Program-made: the position numbers and the translations under genes
NCBI RefSeq assembly: GCF_002848345.1
Contig: NZ_CP025429.1
Span: forward strand, 2,108,001-2,172,000
Direction: 5' to 3'
DNA from: Chromobacterium sp. ATCC 53434
GTDB lineage: Bacteria; Pseudomonadota; Gammaproteobacteria; Burkholderiales; Chromobacteriaceae
Length of the DNA stretch: 64,000 nt
Shown: positions 63,248 to 64,000 of the stretch, piece after piece
Layout: each line of letters begins with the position of its first letter
Position numbering within the stretch: the stretch's first letter is position 1
The notes under the pieces: generated by a model
Told to the model about the DNA's origin: nothing
What the model saw: the letters and a program-made list of their open reading frames with translations, nothing else
Database searches by the model: none

Positions 63248-63823
63248 CTAGGCCAGCCAGCCCCGCGATTTGGCATCCAGCAGCCGGCCTTCCAGATACG
63301 CCCACAGCGCCGGACAGCCGCTGCGGATCGGCGGGCCGATGCGGTCCAGCACCTGCTGGTGGCGTATGCAGTTCTCGCGCCAGCTCTGGCCGCTATTGGC
63401 CAGATTCAGCAATACCGGCATCGCGCGGTCCGCCGCATGGGCGAAACGCGCTTCCGCCGTGTCGCCGGATTCGAACTCGTTCCACAAGGCCAGCAAGCGC
63501 TGCCCCTGCTCCGCCGGCAGCATGCCGAAAATGCGAGTGACGCAGGCCAGCTCCTGCGCCTTGCGCTCCTCCCAGCCGCCTTCGGCGTAGACGATGGTAT
63601 CGCCGGTCTCGATCTCGCCGATATCGTGCACCAGCAGCATCGCCACCACGCGGTTCATGTCCACCGCTTCCACCGCGTACGGCGCCAGCGAGGACGCCAG
63701 CAGCGCGATCTGCCAACTGTGTTCGGCCGAATTCTCGTAACGGTCGCTGTTCAATACCCGGGTCTTGCGCGTCACCTGTTTGAGCTTGTCGATTTCCAGC
63801 ACGAAATCCACGATGTTCTGCAT
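63248..63823 (-). CDS. HD-domain hydrolase (YfbR/5'-deoxynucleotidase-like)
   Basis: This 191-residue protein has His-Asp metal motifs typical of HD hydrolases: SAEHSWQIALLASSLAPYA, VAMLLVHDIGEIETGDTIVY, and a later FAHAADRAMPVLLNL. The family includes 5'-deoxynucleotidases and related phosphohydrolases in the cytosol; the exact substrate is not clear. Follows a terminator from the upstream gene. Confidence 0.85.
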   Translation of the reverse strand: MQNIVDFVLEIDKLKQVTRKTRVLNSDRYENSAEHSWQIALLASSLAPYAVEAVDMNRVVAMLLVHDIGEIETGDTIVYAEGGWEERKAQELACVTRIFGMLPAEQGQRLLALWNEFESGDTAEARFAHAADRAMPVLLNLANSGQSWRENCIRHQQVLDRIGPPIRSGCPALWAYLEGRLLDAKSRGWLA

Positions 63824-63848
63824 ATTGTTCTCTTTACCGTCGATGTAA

Positions 63849-63872
63849 AAAAAGCAGACCGAAGTCTGCTTG
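63849..63872 (-). terminator. Terminator between the hydrolase genes
   Basis: On the minus strand AGCAGAC-TTCG-GTCTGCT is followed by seven T residues, just after the partial hydrolase gene. Confidence 0.85.
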
Positions 63873-63881
63873 TGCCGGCGC

Positions 63882-64000
63882 TCACCAGCACCGTTGAATC
63901 ATCTGCGCCAGCTGCACCAGCCGGCCGTGGAAGAAGTGGCCGGCGCCGGGCAGCACCAGCACCGGCAGGCTCTGCGGCCGCGCCCAGTCCATCACCGCGG
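63882..64000 (-). CDS. Alpha/beta hydrolase, C-terminal end (rest outside window)
   Basis: The minus-strand frame reads VMDWARPQSLPVLVLPGAGH, then FFHGRLVQLAQMIQRCW-stop. A catalytic His in PGAGHFFHGRL fits small α/β-hydrolases of the dienelactone-hydrolase-like type that end this way. Only 38 residues are visible. Confidence 0.75.
   Translation of the reverse strand, partial: AVMDWARPQSLPVLVLPGAGHFFHGRLVQLAQMIQRCW

Overview
The window looks like a chromosome segment of a Chromobacterium-like member of the Neisseriales (Betaproteobacteria). It is GC-rich, encodes Gram-negative envelope machinery, has beta/gammaproteobacterial-type housekeeping proteins (AcnB, class I FBPase, type I MetAP) and carries a 28-bp site very close to the Escherichia coli dif sequence. 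The genus is inferred from overall character; no database was searched.

Layout. (1) 1-14827, + strand: the distal part of a type VI secretion (T6SS) operon: clpV/tssH (partial), vgrG with a long glycine-heptad tail, two pentapeptide-repeat proteins (the first with a DUF2169-like N-terminus), DUF3540, a PAAR-like DUF4150 protein, tssJ, tssK, tssL (with OmpA domain), tssM and a small unknown gene. (2) 14937-16684: a small secreted protein and a mini-RHS protein with an unassigned C-terminal domain. (3) 16742-31831: a dif site followed by a filamentous (inovirus) prophage that ends in a second, hybrid dif-like site. The phage genes run on the minus strand (replication protein, ssDNA-binding protein, coat proteins, pIII-like, pVI-like, Zot/pI and secretin). 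The secretin gene is split by an IS630-family element. Between the phage hairpin-rich intergenic region and the left att site lies a PAAR-TTR / GH104 muramidase / periplasmic immunity cassette, so a T6SS effector module appears to ride inside an Xer-integrated phage. (4) 31958-34469: a DUF2726 protein, a secreted trypsin-like protease and a second, fuller copy of the secreted protein of region 2. (5) 34495-42791: ordinary chromosome (CHAD, SRPBCC, acnB, a LysR regulator, a periplasmic binding protein, fbp, a response regulator). (6) 42842-43108: a 267-bp MITE with terminal inverted repeats and a TTA duplication. (7) 43297-56510: a genomic island integrated in the first codons of map. It holds a tyrosine integrase, a ParA-like pair, an S10 peptidase, IS3/IS5/IS481/IS256/IS630 elements and remnants, a lipoprotein, a cholera-toxin-A-like ADP-ribosyltransferase, decayed phage early genes, a dNMP kinase and an AlpA regulator. 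(8) 56493-64000: ordinary chromosome (map, a short flagellin, rnk, an HD-GYP regulator with a large hybrid kinase, an HD hydrolase and the end of an alpha/beta hydrolase).

How the parts fit. The core T6SS genes supply a sheath, baseplate and membrane complex that could fire the VgrG/PAAR tips encoded here, including the phage-borne PAAR-TTR/GH104 cassette. Three IS630-family copies (1122 bp each, with identical predicted transposases) have reshaped both mobile regions. One inactivates the phage secretin; another sits at what looks like an IS-IS recombination deletion in the map island.
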